DNA of 64,000 nt. Origin: Rhynchopus euleeides. Taxonomy: Eukaryota; Euglenozoa; Diplonemea; Diplonemida; Diplonemidae. The notes under the pieces were generated by a model. It had not been told where the DNA came from, ran no database searches, and was given only the letters and a program-made list of their open reading frames with translations. Of the stretch, positions 1 through 10,054 are shown piece after piece (position 1 is the stretch's first letter; every line of letters begins with the position of its first letter). A program made the translations under genes and the position numbers. The DNA lies in the NCBI GenBank assembly GCA_963210315.1, contig OY723278.1, positions 1,054,001-1,118,000 on the forward strand. Reading direction: 5' to 3'.

Positions 1-3000
1 ACACACGGTCACGCATTGTCATCCCCACGACGGAGTAGACAGACAGGAGCTCGGCAAGCAGCAGAGAACGCATCTGTGGTGGTGTGGCATTGATGTGCAC
101 CATAAAGTATCAACAATGCAAGTGGTACGATCTGTCCTTCGCGTGCCGCGGACCTCCAGCCCACCCACCCCCACCTCCGACAGACGCTTGCAGCTTGCTG
201 TTTGCTTTTGGCACATACCTTCCCGATGGAATCCTTGTCGTAGACACCCTGCTCCACAGCGATCAGGACTTCGAAGGGCATCCTTTGATCATCGGAACCC
301 ATGGCAAGCTCAGGGGTGCCTGGCCCCTGATTGGCTGCAGACAGGATCCAAGCAGGCGCGCCGTCTACAAGGCCTTGCGTCTGCCCGCCCAACCAGAGGC
401 GCATGGTATCGCGGATGGCTGCATCAGGGTGGTCCAAGCCAGACAGCTGTGACCCCAGCGCGCCCTTGGCGTCTGCCTGCATGCGCACCGAATTGCCACG
501 GCTGGAGGCCAGCAGCATCCCCTTGCTGTGCACCACAGCTGCGCGCAAGTTGGCGAAGCTCCGAAGGTGCGCCTCGACAGCGGTGAAGTCCTGTCGGGCG
601 GGGGGCGGGGTGCGAGTGTCTTGCAAGGCTGCCCCCTCCCCCTGTCGCATCTTCAACCACCCCCACCCCCTCCCCCAGCATGCCGGCAGACACAATTCAT
701 ACCATCCGCACAGTCACCGCTGCGATTGCGGTGGTGCAAGGGCTTGACAGGCACAGCGGGCGCGTCACCAACGCACCCATCACCGACATGTTGTACTCCG
801 GGGCACGGTTCGTAAACTGCGAGTCGACATAAAACTTCGGTGCAGTCTTGTTGAACGGCACAAACACAGTGCCGCGGACCACCTCCCCTGCGCTGTCGTA
901 CTGCTGGGGGTGCTCCACAGGCACCTCGGGACCGACGAGTGTGTGTGCCACAGGGCCATAGTCCTCTCCGGTGTAGAGGAAGCCACGCCTGTGCGACACG
1001 ACACGCCCAGCAGGGCTCGCAAGGCGGTAAGTCCGCATGGGTGCCGTGTCTGATATCTTGACCGACACGATGTGGTACCCCGCGTCGTCTGCGGGGCACT
1101 GCGTCGTGATGTACCGCTGCGTTGATGCAGAATACGTGAACATCCCTGCAACAGAGGCACGCCCAGCACCCGCGCATGCCCGCATCTGCTCTGCTACCAC
1201 GTCATCCGTCGTGCTGTTGTCATTCACACGGACGAGGCGTGCCTGCAGGCTAGCCGATAGGGAGTTCAGCGAGTCCTCTGCAAGCTGTACGTCTGATTCG
1301 ATGCAATTCAGCGCCAACGCAGCGTATGCGATCTGCTGGGATTGTGCCAGATCCTGCATGCTGTTGGTGCTGAGGCGCGACACCGGGACAGCCACCGCCA
1401 GCACCCACACGCGGTGCGAGGGCCCCTCTGCCGCAATGCCCTGCGAAGGGAGGGGCACGGCCGCCGCGTCCACCAGCACCGCCGCGTCCGATGCGCTGTG
1501 CGCCTCCACCAGCGGCACACCCTGTGCCCGCACCTCTGCCAGCGCCGCGTCGTGCGCGGTGTCGTTGTCCCCCACCGGAAGCGCAGTGCCGCCCAAGCCC
1601 TCTGCGTGTGCCATGGGGAAGATGTGCGCGCTGCCGCCCACATCCCCGAGGCACTCGCGCTCGGACCCGAGGACCCCCTGCAGTGCAGGCATGTTCACCT
1701 CCACCCCGACGATGCCTTCGAAGGACTGGCAGTCCGCGTGGCTGCCCAGCTGCGACACCGGGTTTGCGGTGAACCCGCAGATCGCACGGGTCACATGCAC
1801 AGCACCCTTGTCGAGGGCATTCCCGCCACCGCGCAGCACGGCCCGGGCAGGCATGCCCCACAGCGTCGAGCGGGCAGCGGCGACGGTGGCGGGGGACGTG
1901 GCATTCAACCACGCCTGCTGGTAGACGTCGAAGTCCTCTGTGCTGTCAGGCGGGGGGTTCCCCCAGACATGCGACGAGTTGTGCCGGTACAGCTTTATCA
2001 CTTTCTCGGCGTTCCGCGCCACCCCGATGGTCGACGTGCCGTTGCATGTGACGCAGAAGAACTGCGACGGCGTGAGGAGAAAGAGCGCATTCACAACGCC
2101 TGGCGACAGGGCCCCAAACCCGGATTGGCACAGCAGCCGCAGGTAGTTCACCACCTTTATCGCATTGTCGCCGTACTGCTCATCGAGGAACTCCGAGTGA
2201 AGCTTGCTCACAACCGTCTGGACTGTTTGCGTGGTCTTCCTCCAGGAAGCCGCCACACAGTTCCAGAGAGCCCTGCGTGTGTCAACCTGAACTGCCACCC
2301 GCTCCGCTGCCTCCGTGGCCTCCCTTGCTGCAACCTCCGCATCGGCAGATGGGGCGGCTGGCGCCTCAGAGTTTTGGGGGGTCTTGGCCACCACGATGGC
2401 GTAGAACAGTGCAGCAGAATATGCGTTCCCCAGAACAGCGTTGTGCTCCCCAAGAGCCGGACGCCCATATGAAGTGTAACGTGGGATGTGCGGCTGGACA
2501 AACACCGTGAAGGAATCGTTGGCGTAGTCGGGAACCCGGAAGTCATGGAGGGGAAAGGCACGGCAGGTGCTCGTGCGCACGAGGGAGCTTTTCGACTCAC
2601 ACACGGTGTACCTCGGCGGCATGGAATCAAATACCCCCGCCCCCTGGATCCTCTGCATCGCACCCGACACAAGAGGGTCCGCCATCCGGTGCGCCTCCAT
2701 CGGGACACCGGTGCTGTTCAGCGCCACACCCATGCTGGAGGTGATCATCTTCCCACCCTTCGACACCACAAACACCCTCTTCACAGCACCACCCCTGTTG
2801 ATCTGCAGGAACCCAGGGCCAGAGGCCAACCGCGCCGTCGGCTGCGGTTCCCCCCCCACACCGGGCTCTGTGTAGTTCAGCGCTGCGAGAATCTTGTGTG
2901 TCCTCTCCAGCTCAACCATGACCCCCATGTGGTCCAACTGCCCCCTCTGCCGGGTGTCGGCACGGCCGCAGTTGAGGGCAGGGCTCGTGATGACATCCCC

Positions 3001-3681
3001 GTCAGCACAGAACGACGCAGCCAGCATGTGCCCCTGCACAGAGAGGCCCTCCAGGCTGTGCGGCAGCGACAGCTCGCGGATGCCGATGCCGCTGGGGGGG
3101 TGCCACGCGCTGGAGATTTCCGCGAACGTTTTCCCAGGAGCCTCAGAGTGGCCCCCATACTCTGGGTATTGATACCGCACGACGTGCGGCGGTGCCTTCA
3201 ACAGGTAGAAGTCGGTCACGGGCAGGGAGCCCCCCCGCCCCGGGGTGATGCGAACCCCGGCGAGACGCCCCGCGTCCCCCCCCGATGCGTTGCCCACCGC
3301 GAAGAACCCGTCAGAGGTGTTTTGGGTGCACAGCATGCTGACGCCGACCCCGGTGGTGGCATTGATGAAGGCCGCCTGCACGCCAGAAGGAATCTCCCCG
3401 CCGAGTGACCATCTCGAGTAGTCGTCACACGCCTTGAAGAATACGATGTTGGCGCGGTCGACATCGTAGTAGCTTGTGGTGGACATGCCTGAGCCGATGA
3501 TGATGCTAGACATCATGTCCACCATGTTGGCCGTCCGGTGGAGCTCGCTCTCCACCCGCAGCCTGCATGCGTGCACCAGGAGGCGGAGCACCGACGTCTC
3601 GCTGGTGGTGTGGCCGACTTCCTGCCCCGCCCCTGTGACCCCGAAGAGGACCAGCGTGAGTGCCACGGACAACGTTCCCAT
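1..3681 (-). CDS. Large signal-peptide-bearing sensor/receptor-like protein, 3' end beyond window
   Basis: Three exons are visible on the minus strand: 703-3681 (ATG at 3681), about 219-641, and 1-49, where it leaves the window. The joins keep frame 0: donors are ATG|GTATGA and AAG|GTATGT. The second acceptor is CAG at 642-643, or possibly AAG at 651-652; the third is the AG at 50-51. At least 1,150 residues are encoded. The N-terminus is a typical signal peptide (residues 1-19, hydrophobic core TLVLFGV). The rest is rich in N-X-S/T sites and holds several stretches shaped like Cache/PDC ligand-binding modules, for example around RVWVLAVAVPVSRL and near the end of exon 2 (FEVLIAVEQG), after which a membrane segment could follow off the edge. 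I infer an extracellular sensory ectodomain of a receptor, possibly a cyclase or kinase. The family is not recognised with certainty, and Cache is a fold-level guess. Confidence 0.6.
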
Positions 3682-5329
3682 TGTCGGGTGGCACGGAAAT
3701 ATCTCCTCCCCCCCCCTCCCCCGGGAGTAGAGGGCCTGTGTGTGGAATGGGTGATGCAGTGCAATGGGGCCGGAGGGTCAAATGCAGAAAGCGAGGAACG
3801 GTGAGATAATTCACAAGAGGCAAAATTTGACACAGAGAAGGGCCCAACGGGCAAGCTTTCGGGATGACAGTCAAAAGGAACGGGCGGGCGGGGGGTGGGG
3901 GGGCAGGGCTCTCGTTCCACATGGAGCCATCCCCGCTTCCCCTCTCAGAGGGCCTGCATCCATTTTTCTTCCTTCCCCTCCCCAAAACACCACCATCAAC
4001 ACCCCCTCCCCCCCCCTCCCCCTTTTCTGCTGCCGGTTGGGTGGTATTTTGTTTTTGCAGCACTGGTTTGGACAATCCACACATCCCCCCGTTCACCCCA
4101 CCCCTCCGCTGTTGTCGGCAGCCCCTGGGCCCGCACTCCCGCACACCCCCCACCCTTCACCCTGACAGTCACCACACAGCCCGAGGCTGCTTTGAGAGTT
4201 TCACTTTGTGTCGGGGGGGAGATCTTCGCTCGCAGCGAGTTTTTTTGGCAAAATTTTGCGATTCTCCTCTCAAAAATAGAGAGAAAAATGTACCAAAAAA
4301 AGTGCCATTTTCGGGGCCGTAGCGAAGGCCCGCGGGGGGGGGGGGGGGGTGATATATATTCCCCCCCACCCTCCCCTCCCCCACCCCTTTCTGCAAGAAA
4401 ACACACGCAGAAATCTCATCAGCATGCCCTACCTGCCACAAAAAAAAATAACCGCACACAAAAATTTCCGTGGCTGAATCACCAGCCCCCGCCTCCCGGT
4501 GCACACGCCCTCACGAACCGGAGATCAGCTCGACTTCCATGCAATCCCCCCTTCCCCATCCCTCTCTCTCTCGCTCATTCCCCCCTTCTTCCACTCGGTA
4601 CTGCACAGTCCAACAGCAGCTTCGCTCGCGGCTTGGCAACAGGCACAAACACAACAAATCGTCTTTGCAGCCCGGTCTCCCACCCAACCCTACCCCGCAC
4701 CGTTTCACCTTGCTGATAGCGAGAAATGGGCGGGGGGAAGTATCCTTGGCTACCAGGGCCACAGGCTGAGAGGAACCTGGGATGGAATTCCTCAACGACA
4801 ACAGACTGGGCCGACAGGATAAGGGGTGCGGGGAGGTGGGCGTGGTGGCGGCAAAGAGGGGGGGGGGGTGGGGCGGGCGGGGGGGGGGGGTGGTAGCGAG
4901 GTGTGTGGGCCTTTTTTTTTTGAAAAAAATCTGTAAAAAAAAAGAAGAAACAAAAACCAGCTCGCATCACGTCCCACTGGCTGATTGCTTCACACCCGGG
5001 TGAACCTTGAAAATAGAACGGCTGATGGTAGATATTTTAGAAAATACGTTCGCTATTTGTTGCTGGGGTTGCTGTATACTCCTCTTTTTTTCGTACAGGG
5101 GACACACCAAAATGTCTGTGCCAGAGCCTTGCCGCTGACCGAGAGGAGCAGGGGTGGGTGGCATGGTGCCTTCCCTGCCCTCCGACAATGGAAAACAATG
5201 ACTCACACGAACCCGTTTGGTATTGCATTTTTTCACAGCACCGCAGGCTCACCGCTAACGGGGCTGTGTGGCGTCTGCGTGGGGCAGCGATACGATTTTC
5301 GCGACGTTGTGGGCAGCAACAATTACAGA
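3682..5329. other. Intergenic, no gene seen
   Basis: About 1.65 kb between the sensor gene start and the next stop codon. It holds C- and G-homopolymer tracts (for example near 4334-4350 and 4858-4890), a T/A-rich stretch at 4911-4955 and pyrimidine-rich DNA upstream of the sensor ATG. Open frames here are low-complexity and unconvincing. Confidence 0.6.
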
Positions 5330-6940
5330 TTACGCGCTCGCAGCCTCCTTGCCGACGAAGTTCAGGCCCAGCAGACCCTTGCTCTGCACGACGCTCTCCG
5401 ACACGTGGTAGCGCTCCATCTCCTTCTGGCGCTCGATGCGCGCCGCCTCGGCGGCTGCCTCCTTCTCCTCCTCCGTCATGGCCTTGTCGCCCGACTCCGT
5501 GTCGTCCGAGTCGGACGATGCGCGGGTCTGCAGGCGCTGGATGTCGGCCAGCAGCTTGGCGCGGCGTGCGTCGTCCGCACCCACGGCACCCGACGAGGCG
5601 CCCGCCGAGCCAGAGGAGGCGGCCTGCTGCACGCCCTCCATCGTGGAGACCACCTCCTCCTTGGTCTTCATGCGCACATCGGCGTAACGCTTGGTGGTCT
5701 CGTCCAGGGGCAGGGGGTTGGTCTCGCTCGGGATGACCAGGTCGGTCCACACCTCCACCTCAGCCAGGTCACGTGCGTCGGGGTTGAAGTCCGCGAAGCG
5801 GGAGTACGACAGCTGGCCCTCGGCGTTGCGCTCAATCAGCTTGGCCTGCACGACCTGCTTCGCCAGGAAGGGCTTGAACATCTTCAGCTGGTCCACAAGG
5901 CGGTCCAGGGCCTCGGCCTGGACGGGCTCCTTGTAGGACTTCAGCTCCGCGTCGATGGCGTCCTCGTCACGCTCGAACGTCGTTCCCGCAATCTGGTCGT
6001 ACCTGTGGGATGGGTGGGGGTGACAACCAGTAGTTGAAAATCTGATATCGGGCGATGCTCTGCAGAGGCCCACAGTCTGAGTTGCAAACGTCGCTAGGAT
6101 TTAGTTTCTCGACATGCGATATGACATCGTCGCACCCACAATACCCGAAGGGCAGTATACAGGCAGGCATGGAATGGATCAGCATGAGCTTCTTTTGTAT
6201 ACCTCTTCCGCTTCTCAGCAACGGTCTCACGGTCAATCGCGTTGGAGTACTCGGTGGCCCAGTCGAACTTGGGGATGGTTGTCTGGGAGCTGCCACGGAA
6301 GGCCTTCAGCTTCTCCTGCAGCTCAGCATCGCGCTTCAGCTTGTTGAACTCCATCTGGTCCTGCGCCGTGTACACAAGCCACTTCTCAATGTCGGCGTAC
6401 GACGCCGTACCCTCGTTCTTGGCGTACTGAACCAGCCCGTGGCGCAGCACGCGCTCAATCACCTGCATCTGCGTCACCTCCTTGCCATCCTCCAGGGGGG
6501 CCTCCTCGCTGCCGCAGTTGGCCAGCACGCTGTCGATCTCGCCCTGTTCGGATGCAGTGGAGTGGTCGTAGTGGCAGTGGCAGTAGCCGTGACGGTATCA
6601 GAGAACACAGAACAACACCACATAGACACAACACATCATCATACCTTGATCTGCTCGTACGTCGCGCTGTACTTGCGCGTGTACGCCTCCGGCTTCTCAC
6701 CCAGCTGGGCGCGGAGCACCTCCAGCGCCTTCTTGGTGTTCACGGACTTCTGCACACGAGGGAGAGTGGTGACATGGGGCAGGCTGATACGTGGAGGCAC
6801 CTTCACCCAACCATGCTGAGTACAAAGCAGGCACGGCACCATACCTGGTCCGCAGCGGGGGTCGCCGAGGGGAAGTGGAGCACAGGGGCAACGCCCGCAA
6901 TCGTGCGGGCCTGCACCGAGAGACGAGCTGCGCAGCGCAT
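5330..6940 (-). CDS. Mitochondrial protein of 404 aa, candidate euglenozoan ATP synthase subunit
   Basis: Four exons: 6845-6940 (ATG at 6940), 6645-6749, 6203-6543 and 5330-6002. All junctions are GT-AG and in frame: donors CAG|GTATGG, AAG|GTATGA and GAG|GTATAC; acceptors GCAG, ACAG and CAG. The spliced product is 404 aa. It begins MRCAARLSVQARTIAG, an Arg/Ala/Ser-rich amphipathic leader lacking acids, typical of matrix targeting. The body is charged and largely helical; near the C-terminus there is an acidic Glu/Ala coiled segment (TEEEKEAAAEAARIE). I know no Pfam-type motif here. Length, presequence and the conserved-looking block beginning about residue 45 resemble my recollection of the euglenozoan ATP synthase subunit ATPTB1, but this is only a candidate. 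An AG (GCCAG) lies about 26 nt before the ATG. Confidence 0.6.
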
Positions 6941-7395
6941 CGTTGTAGTATGTCTCAACGGCCCTGGCGGGTGGAGGTGGCGAGGTGGCAGCCAGGGTGC
7001 AAAACACAAGTGCGCAAGAATGGTGTGCGTGTATCACTCACCCGGAATACATCAAGGGGGCGAAGCCGTGTGGGTTGCAAAACCACTCGGGGCCTGGGGT
7101 GGGAAGAGTTCCGCCTCTGCATCAACCTCACGGACAGTGTACGTTGAACCAGCACACGCTTCAGGCAACACGGACACGCGTGCCCACACGGGCGTTGGGA
7201 TAGAATTCTTGCCCCGGGGCCAGAAGGACCGCACCCCGATAAACACTCAGCACGTTACCAACCCCTGCAGGGCACCCAGGAGCCACTGAGCACGCCTTGT
7301 TCTTCGATAACGACCCTGTGGTGGTGTGGTGTGGCGGCAGTCGATGTGTGGGTGTTAATAACCCGGTGTGCAACCTGATCCCACGCAGTGCAGTG
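6941..7395. other. Intergenic, no gene seen
   Basis: 455 bp between the mitochondrial-protein start and the D-serine dehydratase stop. It should contain the dehydratase 3' UTR and the next gene's 5' signals. No supported ORF or RNA gene. Confidence 0.5.
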
Positions 7396-8598
7396 TCACA
7401 GCAGTGGGCAGCAGATGAGGGGATGACGGAGGCAATGCAATAAAACCACACCGAACGAAACGACACAACGGGGAAACTGCAGCTCAACCCCACGCCGACC
7501 CTCGAACATGATGGGCCCTCCTCCACCACACACAACACACCTCTCGTGGAGGGCACCCACTGCACAGGAATGCCAGGGCGCCAGCTCGAGGATCTCCCCC
7601 ACCCGATACTTCGAGAAGTCAAGCTTCGCCTCAGGATCGGCCGCAACGATCTCACCTGACTCCTGCTTCAGCACACGGATGCACAGCTCGGGGTGCGACG
7701 TGATAGTGCCATAGTGCTGCGCCGCACCCTGCACCGAGCAGCCCGTCCACCCCAGGTCGACGGTCATCATGCCTCTTTCGGGGTAGATCCCTACAACACG
7801 TGTCAGCACACGCACCGCCACCTGCTCCGGCACACACGCCCCGATGAGGCACTGCATCGAGTCGTACGTCAGGTAGTTTCCCGGATGCATCTCCGTCACC
7901 CCCTCCAGCCCGTCGACCGGCGGGTGCGAGCATGTCGGAGTGCTCCCCACGCCTACCACGGGCACCTGCAGGCCTGCAGCGCGCAGGCGGGCCGCAAACC
8001 GCACGACGGCGTCACGCTCCTCGGTGGCGTACCGCCGCACCTCCTCTACGCTGCGTGCATCGTAGCTCCCACCCCCATGGGTGTAGACCCCCGCAAGGGC
8101 CAGGTGTGGGTGTGTGCAAATCTGCTGTGCCAGGGCCATGCCGACATCGCCCTCAGGGTCGACGCCGTCGCGGTGGTAGCCGCAGTCGACCATGATGAAC
8201 AGCGACCAGGGTGTGGGTGTGGGGGACTGCAGGGCGGAGGCAGCCACAGCGTCGAGCTGCTGCTGCGTGTCGACCATGATGTGCAGCGTGGCAACCCTGC
8301 TGCGGAGAGACGCCACCTGCGGCAGCTTGTCGGGTGTGATGGGGACAGCGTAGAGGATGTCATCGAACTGCGCGTCGGCAAAGAACTCCGCTTCGCGCAG
8401 CGTGCTGACGACAATCCCGCTGCGTCGCCCCCCCGTCTGCATCAGCGCACCCTCAACGGTCTTGTGTGTCTTCACGTGCGGACGGAGGGTGCACCCCAGC
8501 TGTTCTGCGCGGCCCAACATGTCACGCGCATTCTTCTCCGCCACCTCGCGCTTCAGGACATAGCAGGGGGTGCGGAGGCTTGCACGATCGAGTGACAT
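7396..8598 (-). CDS. D-serine dehydratase (eukaryotic, PLP and zinc dependent)
   Basis: Single exon, 400 aa from the ATG at 8598. The open frame extends upstream to 8718 but begins there with TTG, so the ATG of MSLDRASL is chosen. The family has an alanine-racemase-type N-terminal barrel that converts D-serine to pyruvate and ammonia. Visible hallmarks: RPHVKTHKT with the PLP lysine at about K43; a glycine-rich phosphate-binding region (THGGGSYDA, VGVGSTPTC); HPGNYLTYD; and the C-terminal zinc pair His343-x-Cys345 (PWHSC), as in chicken and yeast D-serine dehydratase. The end (ALHERCVV followed by GRRG) matches the family's closing ALHDR/RG pattern, although the last ~25 residues look unconserved. 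Length fits the family (about 375-430). No targeting peptide is evident. A related PLP enzyme such as D-threonine aldolase is possible but less likely given HxC. Confidence 0.85.
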   Translation of the reverse strand: MSLDRASLRTPCYVLKREVAEKNARDMLGRAEQLGCTLRPHVKTHKTVEGALMQTGGRRSGIVVSTLREAEFFADAQFDDILYAVPITPDKLPQVASLRSRVATLHIMVDTQQQLDAVAASALQSPTPTPWSLFIMVDCGYHRDGVDPEGDVGMALAQQICTHPHLALAGVYTHGGGSYDARSVEEVRRYATEERDAVVRFAARLRAAGLQVPVVGVGSTPTCSHPPVDGLEGVTEMHPGNYLTYDSMQCLIGACVPEQVAVRVLTRVVGIYPERGMMTVDLGWTGCSVQGAAQHYGTITSHPELCIRVLKQESGEIVAADPEAKLDFSKYRVGEILELAPWHSCAVGALHERCVVCGGGGPIMFEGRRGVELQFPRCVVSFGVVLLHCLRHPLICCPLL

Positions 8599-9563
8599 GA
8601 TGACACCCGCAGCGGCCTTAGCCTTCAGCAGGAGGGGTGTTGTGGAGGAGAAGCCGGGGCTTGACACGGCAGATTTTCCGAAGAGGACACTCGGGAGCGG
8701 CGACTCTGGCCGCGACAACGAGGTTTGTGGAGGGGGGGGGGGGGGGGAGAAGGGGGGGGTAAGGGGCGAGCAATGTTACTTTGACAGTTTGTGCATGTGC
8801 AACGCATGGAGACAGAGCACCATTATTACTGTGTGAGAATGCACGGCATACCGCAGCCGTGATGGATCTAAACAAACACGTCAAACTCCGCTACAGGATA
8901 GAAGAGGGGGAGGGGGCAGCTCGCCTTTTCCCACCCTTTTGCATTTCTAGCTAGAGCGAAGGCCCCGAAGAGGGGTGGGTCAACTTTGCACAGGCCCCCT
9001 TCCCCCCCCCCGTTGGTGCCGCCTCTTCTGTGGCCGCCACCTCTCACCCTCCCCGTCCCCCATGGCACCTTCCGATTTGCATCACGTCATACACAGCTCC
9101 CCCTCCTTCGTGATGCGTCTATTTCGTTCGTGGAAATGATCTACAAAACCTAACAGCGTGGAGTCTACACTAGTCTAAAGAAAGAAATGGGGGGGGAGGG
9201 AGGGCCTTGCAGGCATCCCACGCCACCAGAGAGGCGCACCTTCTTTGGGTGCGATGCCCACACCCGGTGTCAGGGGGGGGGGGGGGGGGGGGGGCGTGTG
9301 ATGGGCCTCCGTAACACACAGGGTGTTTTCTCTGCTTGTTCTGGTTATTCGATACCACCCCCGCTACCGAACATTGCTGACGATGCGGTGTGATATTGGT
9401 GTGTGTGCCCCTTTTGGCATGCCGTGGTTTTCTGAGCTGCTGATAAAACACCACCATCTGCATCTGCATCTGACACCGCGAGAGCGGGGGGGGGGGGGGC
9501 ACGGCAGGATTCGGACGCTCCGCGCCCCACCCCCCCCCCTAGGCTGCACTATACGTATAATAC

Positions 9564-9670
9564 GCTATACGTATTATACGTATTATACGTATTATACGTA
9601 TTATACGTATTATACGTATTATACGTATTATACGTATTATACGTATTATACGTATTATACGTATTATACG
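9564..9670. repeat. 9-bp satellite, TATTATACG units
   Basis: About 11 near-perfect head-to-tail copies of a 9-mer containing the palindromic core TATACGTATA. Because the unit is a multiple of three it opens ORFs on both strands (Tyr-Tyr-Thr or Arg-Ile-Ile repeats) that should not be read as proteins. Confidence 0.9.
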
Positions 9671-9938
9671 CTCCGGATTTTCCCCCCATTTTTGCATACA
9701 CCGTACAGAGTGGCTGTCCGTGGCTGGACTTGGAGTGTGACCTTGATATCCTTGTTGAGTGTGACTCTCACTGCATCCCCCAGTCAGCTGGAGTGCATGT
9801 GGGTGTGTAACGATATCAGGTGAGAAGTGCAACCGCACCGACAGGCGTGGGACGCTGTCGAAGTGCTGACGAACGACGCCACGAACCCAAAGTCCGGTGT
9901 GAGTCGCATCGTGGATGCCTGTGCAGTATTGCCTGAAC

Positions 9939-10001
9939 GTATAATACGTATTTTAACGTATAATACGTTCAACGTATAATACGTATAATACGTTATACGC
10001 T
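9939..10001. repeat. Second 9-bp satellite block, inverted relative to the first
   Basis: Interrupted copies of ACGTATAAT, the reverse complement of the unit at 9564-9670. The two blocks flank about 270 bp and could pair as a long stem. Confidence 0.75.
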
Positions 10002-10054
10002 GGGGGGGGTGGAACGTATAGCACAGCCTAGCCCCCCCCTGCCGCCACACCACT

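Larger units (their letters stand above)
8599..10054. other. Intergenic, repeat-rich
   Basis: About 1.45 kb. It contains a run of 22 G at 9273-9294, shorter G and C runs (8731-8760, 9487-9499), and two 9-bp satellite blocks listed separately. No convincing gene; the plus-strand frame across 9323-9823 is made mostly of the satellite. Confidence 0.6.

Noticed and set aside
8599..8718. 40-residue N-terminal extension of D-serine dehydratase
   Set aside because: It would start at TTG, is not like the family, and the first ATG matches the family start.
9323..9823. Open frames encoding Tyr-Tyr-Thr or Arg-Ile-Ile repeats
   Set aside because: Produced by the 9-bp satellite, whose unit length is a multiple of three.
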